Shown piece by piece: positions 22,310 to 33,330 of a stretch of 64,000 bases of DNA. This DNA comes from Hypomesus transpacificus (taxonomy: Eukaryota > Chordata > Actinopteri > Osmeriformes > Osmeridae). Every line of letters begins with the position of its first letter. Position 1 is the first letter of the stretch. The stretch covers positions 1,841,411-1,905,410 of the forward strand of contig NW_025813796.1 in the NCBI RefSeq assembly GCF_021917145.1, read 5' to 3'. Both the position numbers and the translations under genes were made by a program. The notes beneath the pieces were generated by a model, which saw nothing but the letters and a program-made list of their open reading frames with translations, was not told where the DNA came from and made no database searches.

Positions 22310-23172
22310 ATGGCGAGCTCCTTTTTTTGGCTTTCCTGTGATATTCTGTTTGCTCTGCTCTTGATGATCGGAACTCTTGGGGTTGGTGCTGAGTGTGGGG
22401 CAGTGACTTCTGTCAAAACTCTGGAAGAGATGGACAGAGATCTGACCAATCCATCCAAATGTTTGCTGGACTGCACTACAGGGACCTACGTGAGAAAGCT
22501 GCAGGTCCGAGACACTCAGACGATTCGCTTCAAAGACTCATCAGCAGGTGAGAAATATTTTTTGATCATAATAATTGTATCTCTCTCATACACTGTACAG
22601 TATTTGTGAATACATAGAGTAGGTTAGTCCTTAATTAAACTTTACTTTATCAGTGTACATGGCTACTGGTAGTAAGGGTGTGCTTTTCAGATTGTAAAAG
22701 TCATCCTTATGAAATGTTTTACAAAGTCAATTAAGATCACAGACATATATAGCAGACTTAACCTGTACCGGGATGCGTAAAAGCATGATCCTTTTCCTCA
22801 GATGACCAAGGAGAATACTGCTGGTCAACACAGATTAAGTGTGAGGCTGGAGAACATTTGGAGCGTGCTTACATCCTGCTGCCTGTTGATAAATCTCAGC
22901 TGGAGGAGTCCATGGGACTGAAGATGACTCTACCCCCCATTACAGATGCACTGTGGCCTCACCGCCAGCAAACACTACTCCCCAACAACTGTGGCCTTCA
23001 ATTCGACATCACGCCCCATTTTTCCACAGGACCGAGGGAGCCAAAGCTTTGTGTCAAGGCCAATTTCCAGGAGAGCATTGTGGGAAATGGAGTCCTCAGA
23101 TGTCCCCCTTTCATGGTGACAATGTGGCAGAAAAAGCAGAATGACTCACCGACAAGTCAAGAAAGAGGGTGA
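22310..23172 (+). CDS. Uncharacterised small secreted Cys-rich protein, copy 1
   Basis: Two exons: 22310-22547 (ends in phase 1 at gtgaga) and 22802-23172 (stop TGA), 202 aa. The start gives a clear signal peptide (hydrophobic FALLLMIGTLGVGA) followed by Glu-Cys. Past the signal region I count eight cysteines, three in exon 1 and five in exon 2, in contexts SKC, LLDC, YCW, IKCEAGEH, NNC, LCVK and LRCPPF, which would fit four disulfides. The C-terminus is polar with no membrane anchor. I do not recognise the family. It follows gsdf in the same orientation and was duplicated with it. Both copies are open, which implies selection or recent conversion. AGGTCA sits directly before the ATG. Confidence 0.75.
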
Positions 23173-23830
23173 ATGAACATGAGATAATTTGACAACCATT
23201 CAAATTACTGGTTGGTAACAAGCTTGGTGTGCTATTGCCTATCAAGTTACTTCAATTGTAGTCCACAGCGTTAATAAGTCAGCATTTATGAAAATTTGCA
23301 TCTGAACCGTACAGCATTGCTAGACTCATGCCTATAATAGAAATCTAGTCAGCAGCATTTTGCTTTTAAAATCATTGGCATTCTTCCACAAAGGCTGTGA
23401 ACTAAGACCGTGAGGTTCTGTGACCTGAAGTATAACTAAAGTGGACTGTCAAACGGACAGCGTAGCTTGGACTGAATGTGGGGATGATTTACAACAGTCA
23501 TTGGTGCCAGAGGTCATTGTGAAGTGAAAGGAAATTGTAGTATTTCATTTCTTGCAAAATGACAATGTCATCTTTAAATAAGCTGTATGAGTTTAAGCTA
23601 TTGCTCTCTTGTAATAATAATTCTTTCAAGACATTCAAAAAACTTTTGGGATGGCACATTTCAGCACAGAATGCTTGCTTTTGATTAAATACATACTGAA
23701 GTGTGTGAATCTGAAATGCTGCTCATTTAGAGTTGTATATACCATACAGTTTGTTAGACTGACTGAATGGCAATAATATTAAAACAATTTTACATGGTTC
23801 AAGACGTGTCTCTTTTACAATTAAGTCACT

Positions 23831-26744
23831 CCCATACATGTTATGAACTACAGGAGATCTGAGAGAACCATACAAATGTGTTACAAAATGTATTATTGTA
23901 ATTGTACCTACTCTTAACATAATTATTGTAAATCAGAGAGCGAGAACAATAGCAAGACAAAGAGGATTGAACTCATGAAGAAGAGGGAGAACCATGGTCA
24001 CATTCCCTCTTATTCAAAAACATTTCTGTGAGAATCTAACTGTAAATAATAAATAAATATATATGTGAGATAACAATGGTTTGTGCTCGCCAAAGGCAAG
24101 CACACCCCAATTAGACCACATTACATTTAGGCATTTAGCAGACGCTCTTATCCAGAGTGACTTACAGTAAGTACAGGGACATTCCCCCTGAGGCTAGTAG
24201 GGTGAAGTGCCTTGCCCAAGGACACAATGTCATTTGGCACAGCAGGGAATCGATCCAGCAACCTTCTGATTACCAGCCCGACTCCCTCACCGCTCAGCCA
24301 CCTGACTAACATCTTGACCTTAATTTATCAGTGTACATGGCTACCTATAGCATAGGAAACCACACAATGAAGTGTGACAAACATCATGCTGAATTTCATC
24401 CAGAAACTCATGTCTTTTGCATTTAAGACTGCATTTTATTTTGTGTGTGTGTGTTTGTGTGTGTGTCCCACCAATTTTATCACGGGCACTGCACTATATA
24501 TAGTTTTAAGTCATCTGTATTTGTGTGTTTCACTGGCATCTTAATCACCAACTGCATCACAGGCATTATGCACTACTTTTATATTAATATAACATTATCA
24601 ATATTGTATACTTGACTATTTTACACAAGACCAGACTACTAATAATTTTAAACAGGACAAAATCAAATCCATCACAAAGGTGACCATTGAGAGTTAGAGC
24701 TGACAATTCACATGCAATTTTTTTAATAAAAAAAAAACTTTCTATGTAAGGAATATTTTGGACTTCAAGAGAAATAGGTGTGTGTCTGGTGGGTGAAGAC
24801 GGGTTTGATTACTCTGACATACATTAGAATCCTGCACCGGGTCTGGTATACCAGAGGTTCCCCGCAGGTAACCCGCTAAAATATAATCTTTGGGGTTAAG
24901 GCTTGCGGTTCATAACTATTGCAGGTCGGAAAAGTTATTAAAATAAAATGTTTCAAGATGTGTTTAATGTTGTAATTGGCATGATACTCAAACAAGGGAG
25001 TTTGGTTTGAACATTGGTGGTACAGTGTTACCATTCTGTTATCGATGCTCCTGCCTGTTGCTAAAAGCATGAGCAGAAAGCGTCTGTGTAAAAAAAAAAA
25101 AAACACACTCACATGCACACGATTCTGCATTACATACAATAGTGCCACAAAATTTATAAATGCTTAAGCGACATCACAGGAATATTGGCCAACGTTTGGA
25201 GTCTAAAACACTTAAATAAATCTATTCCTCTTTTTAACGGGAAAGGAGTCGGCTCTCAGAACAATTAAATGCGGTTGGTTCGGGGGAAAATCTGTCCTCA
25301 TGTCGGGTGTCGGTGTGGTCTCGGAATTGAAGTTGTCGGCGTGGTTCGGTTACGGCTCCAAAAACGAAACCGTGCAGGACTCTAACGTACAGTAGCCTGC
25401 CCTAGATTGCACTGTGTATACTTTTGCAGGAGAAACAAAATAGCAGGAACATTAGCACATAAGCTTATCCCAGCTTATGGTTTTTGGTTTTGTCCCAGTA
25501 TTACTTCACATTTCATATTTGAGGCTCAGACCAGACTTCAGCTCAGGTCATACAGGCTGATGTAACGTTTCAGGTGATCAAGTTCAGGCCCTTAGCAAAG
25601 AGAGGGCACCTGAGGACGTGAAGTTGCCCTTCCACCACGCATGTCTGGAACAGTTGATGCTGCTTTGCTTTTTTCAATCAATGCTGCAACAGTCTTCATT
25701 ATTGTTACATTTTAGTTTTCGGTCTGGAATTCATGTCCTTGAATGGCAGGTGCAAAGCATAAATATTATTCAGAGGTTATCAGTCAAGATTGATGCGTTT
25801 CATGTAGGTCCAAACGTAAGGGGAGGTAATTATGGGAGTTGTACAACTTCCCTTCAACAAGAACTGCATGGCTATCAGCCCCTGGTGTTCAGACCTTGGC
25901 ATTGGCAACATTATAATTTTGTTACACTGACTCTCCATGTTGTGGCGTACCCAGAATATTTTACATATGGGTGGCCACTGGCCAGATGTGTCTAGTTGTT
26001 ATTTCAGGTGGGCATAAACACAAAAACACCTATAGTATTGCTGTTCCTGCGGGGACACATTATTGAGTCCCATTAACACTGCTGTTTTCTTAACACCTAG
26101 CCTTGAACTTCACATTAACCTTGACCCTAACCCAAAATTCTAACCCTGATTCTAGCTCAGTCTAAACCTTTGAAGTAATCCTAACCCTAAAACTATTTCT
26201 AACCCTAACCTCCCAACTCCAACCAGACTGATTCTGACCCTAGAAATGCTCTTGATCGTGTGGGTGGAAACCAACTAAAGTCCCCACAAGGAAAACATTT
26301 CTGTTAGTATCCAAAATCTGTGAACACGTCTTCAGATAGCTGAGTTTTTGATTCAACCACATATTTCCCTGAATTATCTAGAACAAATTAAACTAAGGGT
26401 GTCAAAAATGTAAATTACACGGTTTTATTTGGAAAACTGTAAGGTACCTGGCTATTCAGGTCGCTCAAAAAATTACAGCACAACACTAAGGCATAGGGCT
26501 GTCTAGCAAAACACTTAGCTAGTCTATAGGTGCCGAGATGCTGGTTAGCGTGTTAGGTGTCATTTATTTGAAAGCATATCTTGGCCTTGTCCCGAGCGCT
26601 GAATAAATCAGTACAGGTGCAATGCCTTTAACATGTCACATTCTGTTGAAACTAGGATGTTGTAAAAAAATACTAAAAAATCACTTCCTTTTACTCAATG
26701 GAAATGCAGTCAATGTTTTTGTCTTGGTAATCGGGATCTCTCGC
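23831..26744. other. Spacer between the two duplication units
   Basis: Holds one SINE (24119-24307), a short GT repeat (about 24440-24467), a poly-A run near 25089-25102 and a stretch rich in CTAACC/CCTAAC (about 26095-26220). The frame at 25618-25995 has no recognisable domain or splice context. No gene is supported. Confidence 0.5.
24119..24307 (-). mobile_element. tRNA-derived SINE, copy 2
   Basis: Reverse-oriented copy of the SINE at 13754-13939. It begins with the tail (CATTTAGGCATTTAGCAGAC) and ends with the tRNA-like head (CCGCTCAGCCACCTGAC). It lies between the two duplication units and so marks DNA outside the repeated segment. Confidence 0.85.
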
Positions 26745-27047
26745 TCTCTCTCCATCTCACACTTGCAGGATAACAATGTTAAATATTCCAAGGCCAAGTT
26801 GGTGAATGCAGAGATAAAACGAAGCTTCCCAGGCCACCACAAACAATAAATGCTCTCTTTCTGAGTAGAGTAGCCCCTCTCAAAATCCTGACTGATTTCA
26901 AAAACATCCCTGTCAGTCTCGTCAAGACTCCTCTTCCTCTGCCACCAAGCCTGCAGGACCAATATCAGTTTTTCCTTTAAAATCCCATCTAGTTCGGACA
27001 GTTGTATTTGGGATATTTCTTTCTACCTGGCTTACTAGGTATCCAAA

Positions 27048-29570
27048 ATGTCACTGGCGTTGTTTGTGATGTTGGTTCCCCTTGGTTGCTCACTTGGGAG
27101 AACATTTGTTCTGCAGCCCTCTGAGAAGGACTTTACTTCAACCTCCGAAACTCATGCTAACAAGTAAGTTTTAAAATCTCTGTTTTTTTCAATATTTGTG
27201 CAATTTAGATCAACTTGGCTAGTTGCTACACATTTACAATCCACAGGAAGCAACTAAGATCCATTTAAATGGAAATCCAAATTTAGGCTCTCCCACTCTC
27301 TGATCCTGTTTTTGTTGTTGTGTTTTTTAAGTAGGGTGCTTGGAAAATGTGATGTCAAGTGTTTAAAAACTGAACATGTAAATAAAAGTAAGGGACACTC
27401 ATATGTATATTGTCTATGGGTGTGTATCAGAAGGAAAATTATCTGGATGCCATCAAAGTTGCTTGGTTGATTTCACAAGCCAGACAAAGAGAGACAAAGT
27501 TATTAGCAGGGTTGAAATTCCCTTACTGGAAGGTCATTTTATTAAACTCTATTTAGCATACAGTTACCCTTTGTAGATGAGGGTAGTCAACTGTATATGC
27601 TCACAGTCACAGGCCAGACACACCGAAAGGCTTGTGGTTGAAATCTTCAAATTCGCAAGTCATTTTTATTGGGGAACATTCCCATCCCAAATTTTAGATT
27701 GGAGGGAAAAGCCTATGGCCTGGAGTTTCATCAGCCGTGTCAGCTCTTGTAACAGGTCGTTTTCCTCAGGCATTAGCAACATAATCAATCTCTCCCTGTC
27801 AAGCACTCAAAAGATTGCACTGTGGAGCACAAAAAGGTCCTTTTGGTCTGCAAAACAACTTTGAGACAAATCCTACACATAGGTCAGATACATTAGGATA
27901 TTGTTTTGAAACAAACATACTTATCAAATCAATTTGGGCTATTTGTGTGATGAGTGAAGCTGGGTTGTTAGCAGTTTGTTTCAGCATGGTGATTTAAAAA
28001 TATCCATTCAGGAAAACAAAATGGTCATTTTGAAAGCCCGATTTGAAACCATGCGCTTGAATGGAACACAAGCATTCAGCATTGACTCCATAACTAACTG
28101 TGATCACTAACATAAAAAAAAAAAAAGGCAGCATTTTTTTAAATTACCATTAACTGTTGTAGGCACTCTCCTCAAACCTCAACAATGTCAGTGGAGTCAA
28201 TTCAATTACTCGATTAATGTGATCACGTGATTCATGTGAGCTTCTTAGAATGTTTCCCGAGCTAAAGCACTCATTTCTGACAACAGAAAATGTATGTGAA
28301 GTTGATGATGATATTTTGCTCTCCAGGTGGCATGGACAGTCACTACAAAGCATGAAGATGACCATCCTTGGTGGTCTGAACCTGCAGATGGAGCCCCAAC
28401 TGCCTTCTAGTGGACTGACTGGCATCCGAGAGCAGTGGAAGGCTGTTTTCAGCACCATCTCCCATACCCCCCGGGAAAGAGCAGGTGGGCCAGAACAGAA
28501 CCAGGGATGTAATTCAAACCGTCCTGTATTAAATGCTTAGTTGTACACAGTGTGTTATTTAGGAGTGCTCAATGTTTGTTTCCTGTCTCCTCAGTGCCTG
28601 AGGTCAACTCTGAGGGCCCCATGGCTGTCAACGGCACAGAACAGAAGTGCTGTCAGAAAGCTTCCCAGATTTTCCTGAAAGGTGAGCAGTAGGGACAATC
28701 AAACTCAAACAGAAACAACAATATGTGTGTGTGTGTGTGTTGGTAAAGTGTGCATTCTGACTCAACTATGTCTATGTCAAAACAATCTCTGATAGATCTT
28801 GGCTGGGAAAACTGGGTCATTTATCCAGAGAGCTTCACTTTCATCCAGTGTGTCCCCTGCAACCTCCAACTGAACCTGAGCAACACCCATTCCCCAGCAC
28901 ACTCTCTGAACCCTCCTAACACTCCCTTGCCGGTAACGCTTGCACACCCCATATCACAGAAATACCACATCTACATAGTACATAATGTATGTGAAACTGT
29001 ACATGTCTTAAATGGGTATCTGTGTTAGGCATTTTATCCATAGCTTTACAACGTGTATACAATCATTTAAAAATGTATATTTTTCCCAGTCTGTGTATAA
29101 TGAGCCTCATTCTCACCAGATTTTACTTGTGTGAGACACGATAAAAGCACAGTTTCCACAGGCTTTTACTGTACATTTGTAATAAACGATGAGAAAAGAG
29201 AGTGCTCTAGACTCTGCCCAAATAGATAACAGTGCTTTGTCTATCCAGCTGTGGAAATAGAATGTTTTAATCTTTCAAGACACGGGCCATGTGCAAGGTC
29301 ACCTCTGAGAAACACCAGTTAAACTTGTGAGACAGTATAGACTACTGCTACCCACAGTACAGCTGTAGTAACTTTGTTACATTTCTAGAAATTTCTCTCA
29401 ACCTCTCTCGATCTCTTGTCTTATTGGTGCAGATGCCTTGCTGCCAGCCGACCTCACAGGAACTGTTGCCTTTCCTGTACATGGATGAACAGCGATCCCT
29501 GGTCATATCCTCTGTTCAGATGACAAGTTTGTGTGGCTGCAGCCCAGGAAACCAGCCATTCCCCCAGTAA
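27048..29570 (+). CDS. gsdf: Gonadal soma-derived factor-like (gsdf), intact copy 2
   Basis: Secreted TGF-beta-superfamily-like factor expressed in Sertoli/granulosa cells of fish. Exons: 27048-27163, 28327-28484, 28595-28681, 28796-28932, 29433-29570 (636 nt, 211 aa, stop TAA). A signal peptide (MSLALFVMLVPLGCSLG) starts exon 1. The cystine-knot region begins at KCCQKASQIF in exon 3 and continues with DLGWENWVIYPESF and QCVPC in exon 4, and PCCQPTSQELLPFLYMDEQ and CGC in exon 5. The usual TGF-beta Cys-x-Gly-x-Cys is C-V-P-C, lacking the glycine, which fits what is known of GSDF. N-glycosylation sequons NGT and NLS are present. The exon 4 end is uncertain: donor gtaacg at 28933 is in phase and precedes the point where the two copies diverge, but gtatgt at 28987 is also in phase. 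Context nup54-ppef2-aff1 supports the call. Confidence 0.85.
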
Positions 29571-30845
29571 GGACTGAGCCCCTAGCACCCACCTGCTAGA
29601 AAGCTGTCTTTTTGGTCGAAAATGAATGCCTTTCAAGTAAGACTGCTGCTGTTATCATAAAGCCTGATTGGCATGGGGTCTCATCCTTCCAAAATACCTT
29701 GTGACTGAAAACACATTAGTGAGAAGTTATAATCCCAACAAATATAATTTAGAGAAAAACTTTTAAACATTGAAAATCTGTAGACATTTCCAAAAAACTG
29801 TGTAAGAGCCAAATTCAAGTTTCTTTCAACTTCCTGGAATGGGATTGCAGAGAACAGTGGGAGCTATTAATAAAGTTTGACAGTTAATAGATCTGTTTTG
29901 ACAGTTAATAGATCTAGAATAGAAGTGTTAGTCTTGGCTTAATCTGATATGCATTCTGAACTATTTTATATAGCAATGTTTCCTTCTGCATGACTGGCAA
30001 CTGGCAGTGGATTAAAGGCAAGCTTCTGAGTGTTCTCCCCAAAAATGTGAACCCTGGCTTAACATTCAGAGGCCAGAACTCTCTCAACTCTCTCTGAGCA
30101 GTGTTACCAACACTGGAGCTTTTAATACATTTAGAAGGGAAAGGTTGATTGTAGTATACTTTAAGTCCAACTCCTTTTCCCAGTATTTTCAAACATTGGA
30201 TATTCAATATATTTTCCTAGTTTCCAATAGTTCCTCACAGTTTTTCTTTTTTTTTTTTACTATGCTTTGCCAACTCTGCAGTAGTTTTCCTTCAACATCC
30301 ACTGCCAATGCCCTGATTGGCTATGCTCCATATTTCATGTTTTGGCTAGTTGGAAAGGCAAATGTGAAACAATAATTCTCCAGTATATAACAAAGCCCCA
30401 TTTTTGTAAAGATATTTTGTTCTGTTCATAAATTCAGATGGACCAACCAGTAGTTGCCCTACGCTACTGGGATCAACGTGTAATAATTACAATTTCCCTA
30501 TTTGATATTTGCCACATGATAAACAACAGGATGACTCTGTTGTTTGCTCTTTGCTCTTGACGTGTTTACTTTGAGCAGGGTGTGTCTTAACCAGATTTTA
30601 AACATCCAGAGTACCACAGAGGGAACCTTTCTTTTTATCTGGAATGTTTTTCCATTTATTTTATGTAAATATTTACTTCACAGTTCCCTTTCTTCACGTT
30701 GTATTATCAGTATAATATTGATCACATATACTGCATATACAGTGTGTAAACCTATTTTATCTCACTCTTTGACTAACAATGTTTTGTTAAGTGTATGTCA
30801 TCATTAACCATATTCTTACTTTGGTGGCCAATGTCAGCAATGTAT

Positions 30846-31050
30846 TGTAGCGACCCTGGAAATTGTTTAAGTGCATTTCTTTAAGTGCTGTTCTCGGCTT
30901 GGTGGGCAGGGGCTCTCTGTATGGCTCCACTCCCGTGTGTGTGCAAGAACGTGTATCTGCAAGAAACTAGCAAATTTAATAAACCTCATCCAGTGTTCTT
31001 TATCTCCCATTCCATTATCCTGAGTTAGCATCCTGGCTAGGGGTGTCACG
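30846..31050. mobile_element. Solo-LTR-like insertion in unit 2
   Basis: A 205-bp segment starting TGTAGCGACC is present in unit 2 and absent from the matching place in unit 1 (near 21722). It is flanked by GTAT on both sides (30842-30845 and 31051-31054). It contains an AATAAA at about 30978 followed by GT-rich DNA, as in the R/U5 part of LTRs. No internal coding region accompanies it. LTR identity is inferred from shape only. Confidence 0.5.
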
Positions 31051-31630
31051 GTATCTATCAACTGCATGATTATCTGTTTAATTTCTTTGAATAAAACCAT
31101 TTAAAAAAAATCAGTTGCTTCTGACTGTTTTTAATGGAAACGGTATGTAAATTGAAAACTTAATATCTGATGAGCCAAGAATGATCTAACTGCACCGTAG
31201 ACTTCAGATTAAGTATACAGTTTATGGCTCCAACAGTTGTTCAGTTGATCTATTCAGTTAATATTAATGACATGTGTTTAGTACCTAGAGTGCAGCGGAG
31301 GCCAGAAAGAGGGTGTGGGGAAACGGTTGGAGAAATGTTGGCACTCTGTCATGGAAATGCACCCCAGAGATAAGCATCAATGTTGCGCACTTCTAAAAAA
31401 CGGCTCCAGCATTTCAGTAGCAGTTCATGCTTTTTTCTTCTTAAAATTGACTCTTTTTTCCCTGGTTCTTTGGATTTGTGTATGTTTGTAACTTGGAATG
31501 TGGAGTTATGTAGCCATTTAAGATAATTCCCGAGGATTGAACCAAGTTACATCAACTACTGGGAACGGCACAGGCAGGAAAGGCTGCATCTACACTTTCT
31601 GCATCAACTTTTGAGTTTTCAAAGGTCAAA

Positions 31631-32665
31631 ATGGCGAGCTCCTTCTCTTTTTGGTTTTCCTGTGGTTTTCTGTTTCCTCTGCTCTTGATAATGGGAACTT
31701 TTGGGGTTGGTACTGAGTGTGGGGCAATGGCTTCTGTCAAAACTCTGGAAGAGATGGACAGAGATCTGGTCAATCCATCCAAATGTGTGCTGGACTGCAC
31801 TACAGGGACCTACATGAGAAAGCTGCAGGTCCGAGACACTCAGACGATGCGCTTTAAAGACTCATCAGCAGGTGAGAAAAGATACATGTTGCTGATAACA
31901 TTATCTCTCCATCTCTTGACAAACATTTTGAACTTCTTTGTCATTATTATTATTTTTTTTTTTTTCTTATTTTATATTTGAGATATTACATTGTATAGTA
32001 TTGTTTTAGAATTATTTAGACTGTTGTACTTTTTCTACTTTTATTTAAGATTCTTACATGGCAAATATGGATAATTTTGAGTCTGATTCTGATTACAGTA
32101 CAGTATTAGTAAATAGGTAGAGTAGAGCAGGCCACTGCTTCATTAAACCATAGTATTAAGGGTATGCTCTTTAAATTGTGAAATGTATGATTTATCACAA
32201 TTATTATTGTGAAATATTTCAAAAAGTGAATGAAAATCTGAGGCACAGAGTTCACCTGTACAAGGATGTGTAAAAGCATGCTCCTATTCCTCAGGTGACC
32301 AAGGAGAATTCTGCTGGTCAACACAGATCAAGTGTGAGGCTGGAGAACATTTGGAGCGAGCTTACATCCTGCTGCCTGTTGATAAATCTCAGCTGGAGGA
32401 GTCCATGGGACTGAAGATGACTCTACCCCCCATTCCAGATGCACTGTGGCCTCACCGCCAGCAAACACTACTCCCCAACAACTGTGGCCTTCAATTCGAC
32501 ATCACGTCCCATTTTACCACAGGACCGAGGGAGCCAAAGCTTTGTGTCAAGGTCAATTTCCAGGAGAGCATTGTGGGAAATGGAGTCCTCAGATGTCCCC
32601 CTTTCATGGTGACAATGTGGCAGAAAAAGCAAAATGACTCACCGACAAATCAAGAAAGAGGGTGA
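31631..32665 (+). CDS. Uncharacterised small secreted Cys-rich protein, copy 2
   Basis: Two exons: 31631-31871 and 32295-32665, 203 aa. It is one codon longer than the copy at 22310-23172 (within MASSFSFWFSC). The signal peptide and all eight later cysteines are kept. Differences are scattered substitutions such as WCST-context Tyr to Phe (EFCW) and Thr to Met near the end of exon 1. The sequence 5' of the gene (31258-31630) and 3' of it (32666-32985) is also very close to unit 1, while the intron is not. Function unknown. Confidence 0.75.
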
Positions 32666-33330
32666 ATGAACATGAGATAATTTGACAACCATCCAAAATA
32701 CTGGTTGGTAACAAGCTTGGTGTGCCATTGCCTATCAAGTTACTTCAATTGTAGTCCACAGAGTTTTTGAGTCAGCATTTATGAAAAGTTGCATCTAAAC
32801 CGTACAGCATTGCTAGACTCATGCCTATAATAGAAATCTAGTCAGCAGCATTTTGCTTTTAAAATTATTGGCATTCTTCCACAAAGGCTGTGAACTAAGA
32901 CCGTGAGGTTCTGTGACCTGAAGTATAACTAAAGTGGACTGTCAAACGGACAGCGTAGCTTGGACTGAATGTGGGGATGATTTCCCCACATGATTTTGTC
33001 ATTGGTGCCAGAGGTTTGTGAGGCGATGGGAAATTGTTGTATTTCATTTCTTGCTAAATTACAATTTAATCTTTAAGCTGTGTGGATGTGAACTATTGCT
33101 GTCTTCTAATTCTTTTTTTGTGAAGACATTTGAAAACTACTGGAATGGCACATTTATGCATAGAATGGTTGCTTTTTTTTAAGAAAAAAATAAAGTTTGT
33201 GAACCAAAATGCTGCTTATTTAGAGTTGTAATACCATACAGTTTATTCGACTTATGTCTGACCAAATGCCAATAACATTAAATCTATTTTACATGGTTTA
33301 AGAATTGCGTCTCTTTTACATGTCTAACCC

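Larger units (their letters stand above)
18070..23830 (+). repeat. Tandem duplication unit 1 (broken gsdf + secreted-protein gene)
   Basis: From the shared CTCTCTCCATCTCACA / TGTTAAATATTCCAAGGCCA region to the shared TTTAGAGTTGTA...CATGGTT region near 23820, this segment matches 26745-33330 in the same order and orientation. Similarity is patchy: very high in some blocks (19318-19960, 21935-22547, 22802-23490) and clearly lower in gsdf introns 1 and 4 and in the intron of the secreted-protein gene. Confidence 0.85.
26745..33330 (+). repeat. Tandem duplication unit 2 (intact gsdf + secreted-protein gene)
   Basis: Second copy of the segment at 18070-23830, same order and orientation. It is longer mainly because of extra sequence in gsdf intron 1 (about 27170-28326) and the LTR-like insertion at 30846-31050. 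No large inversion or internal gene loss is visible. Confidence 0.85.

Noticed and set aside
25618..25995. 125-codon frame between the duplication units
   Set aside because: No recognisable motif or splice context, and no copy in either duplication unit.
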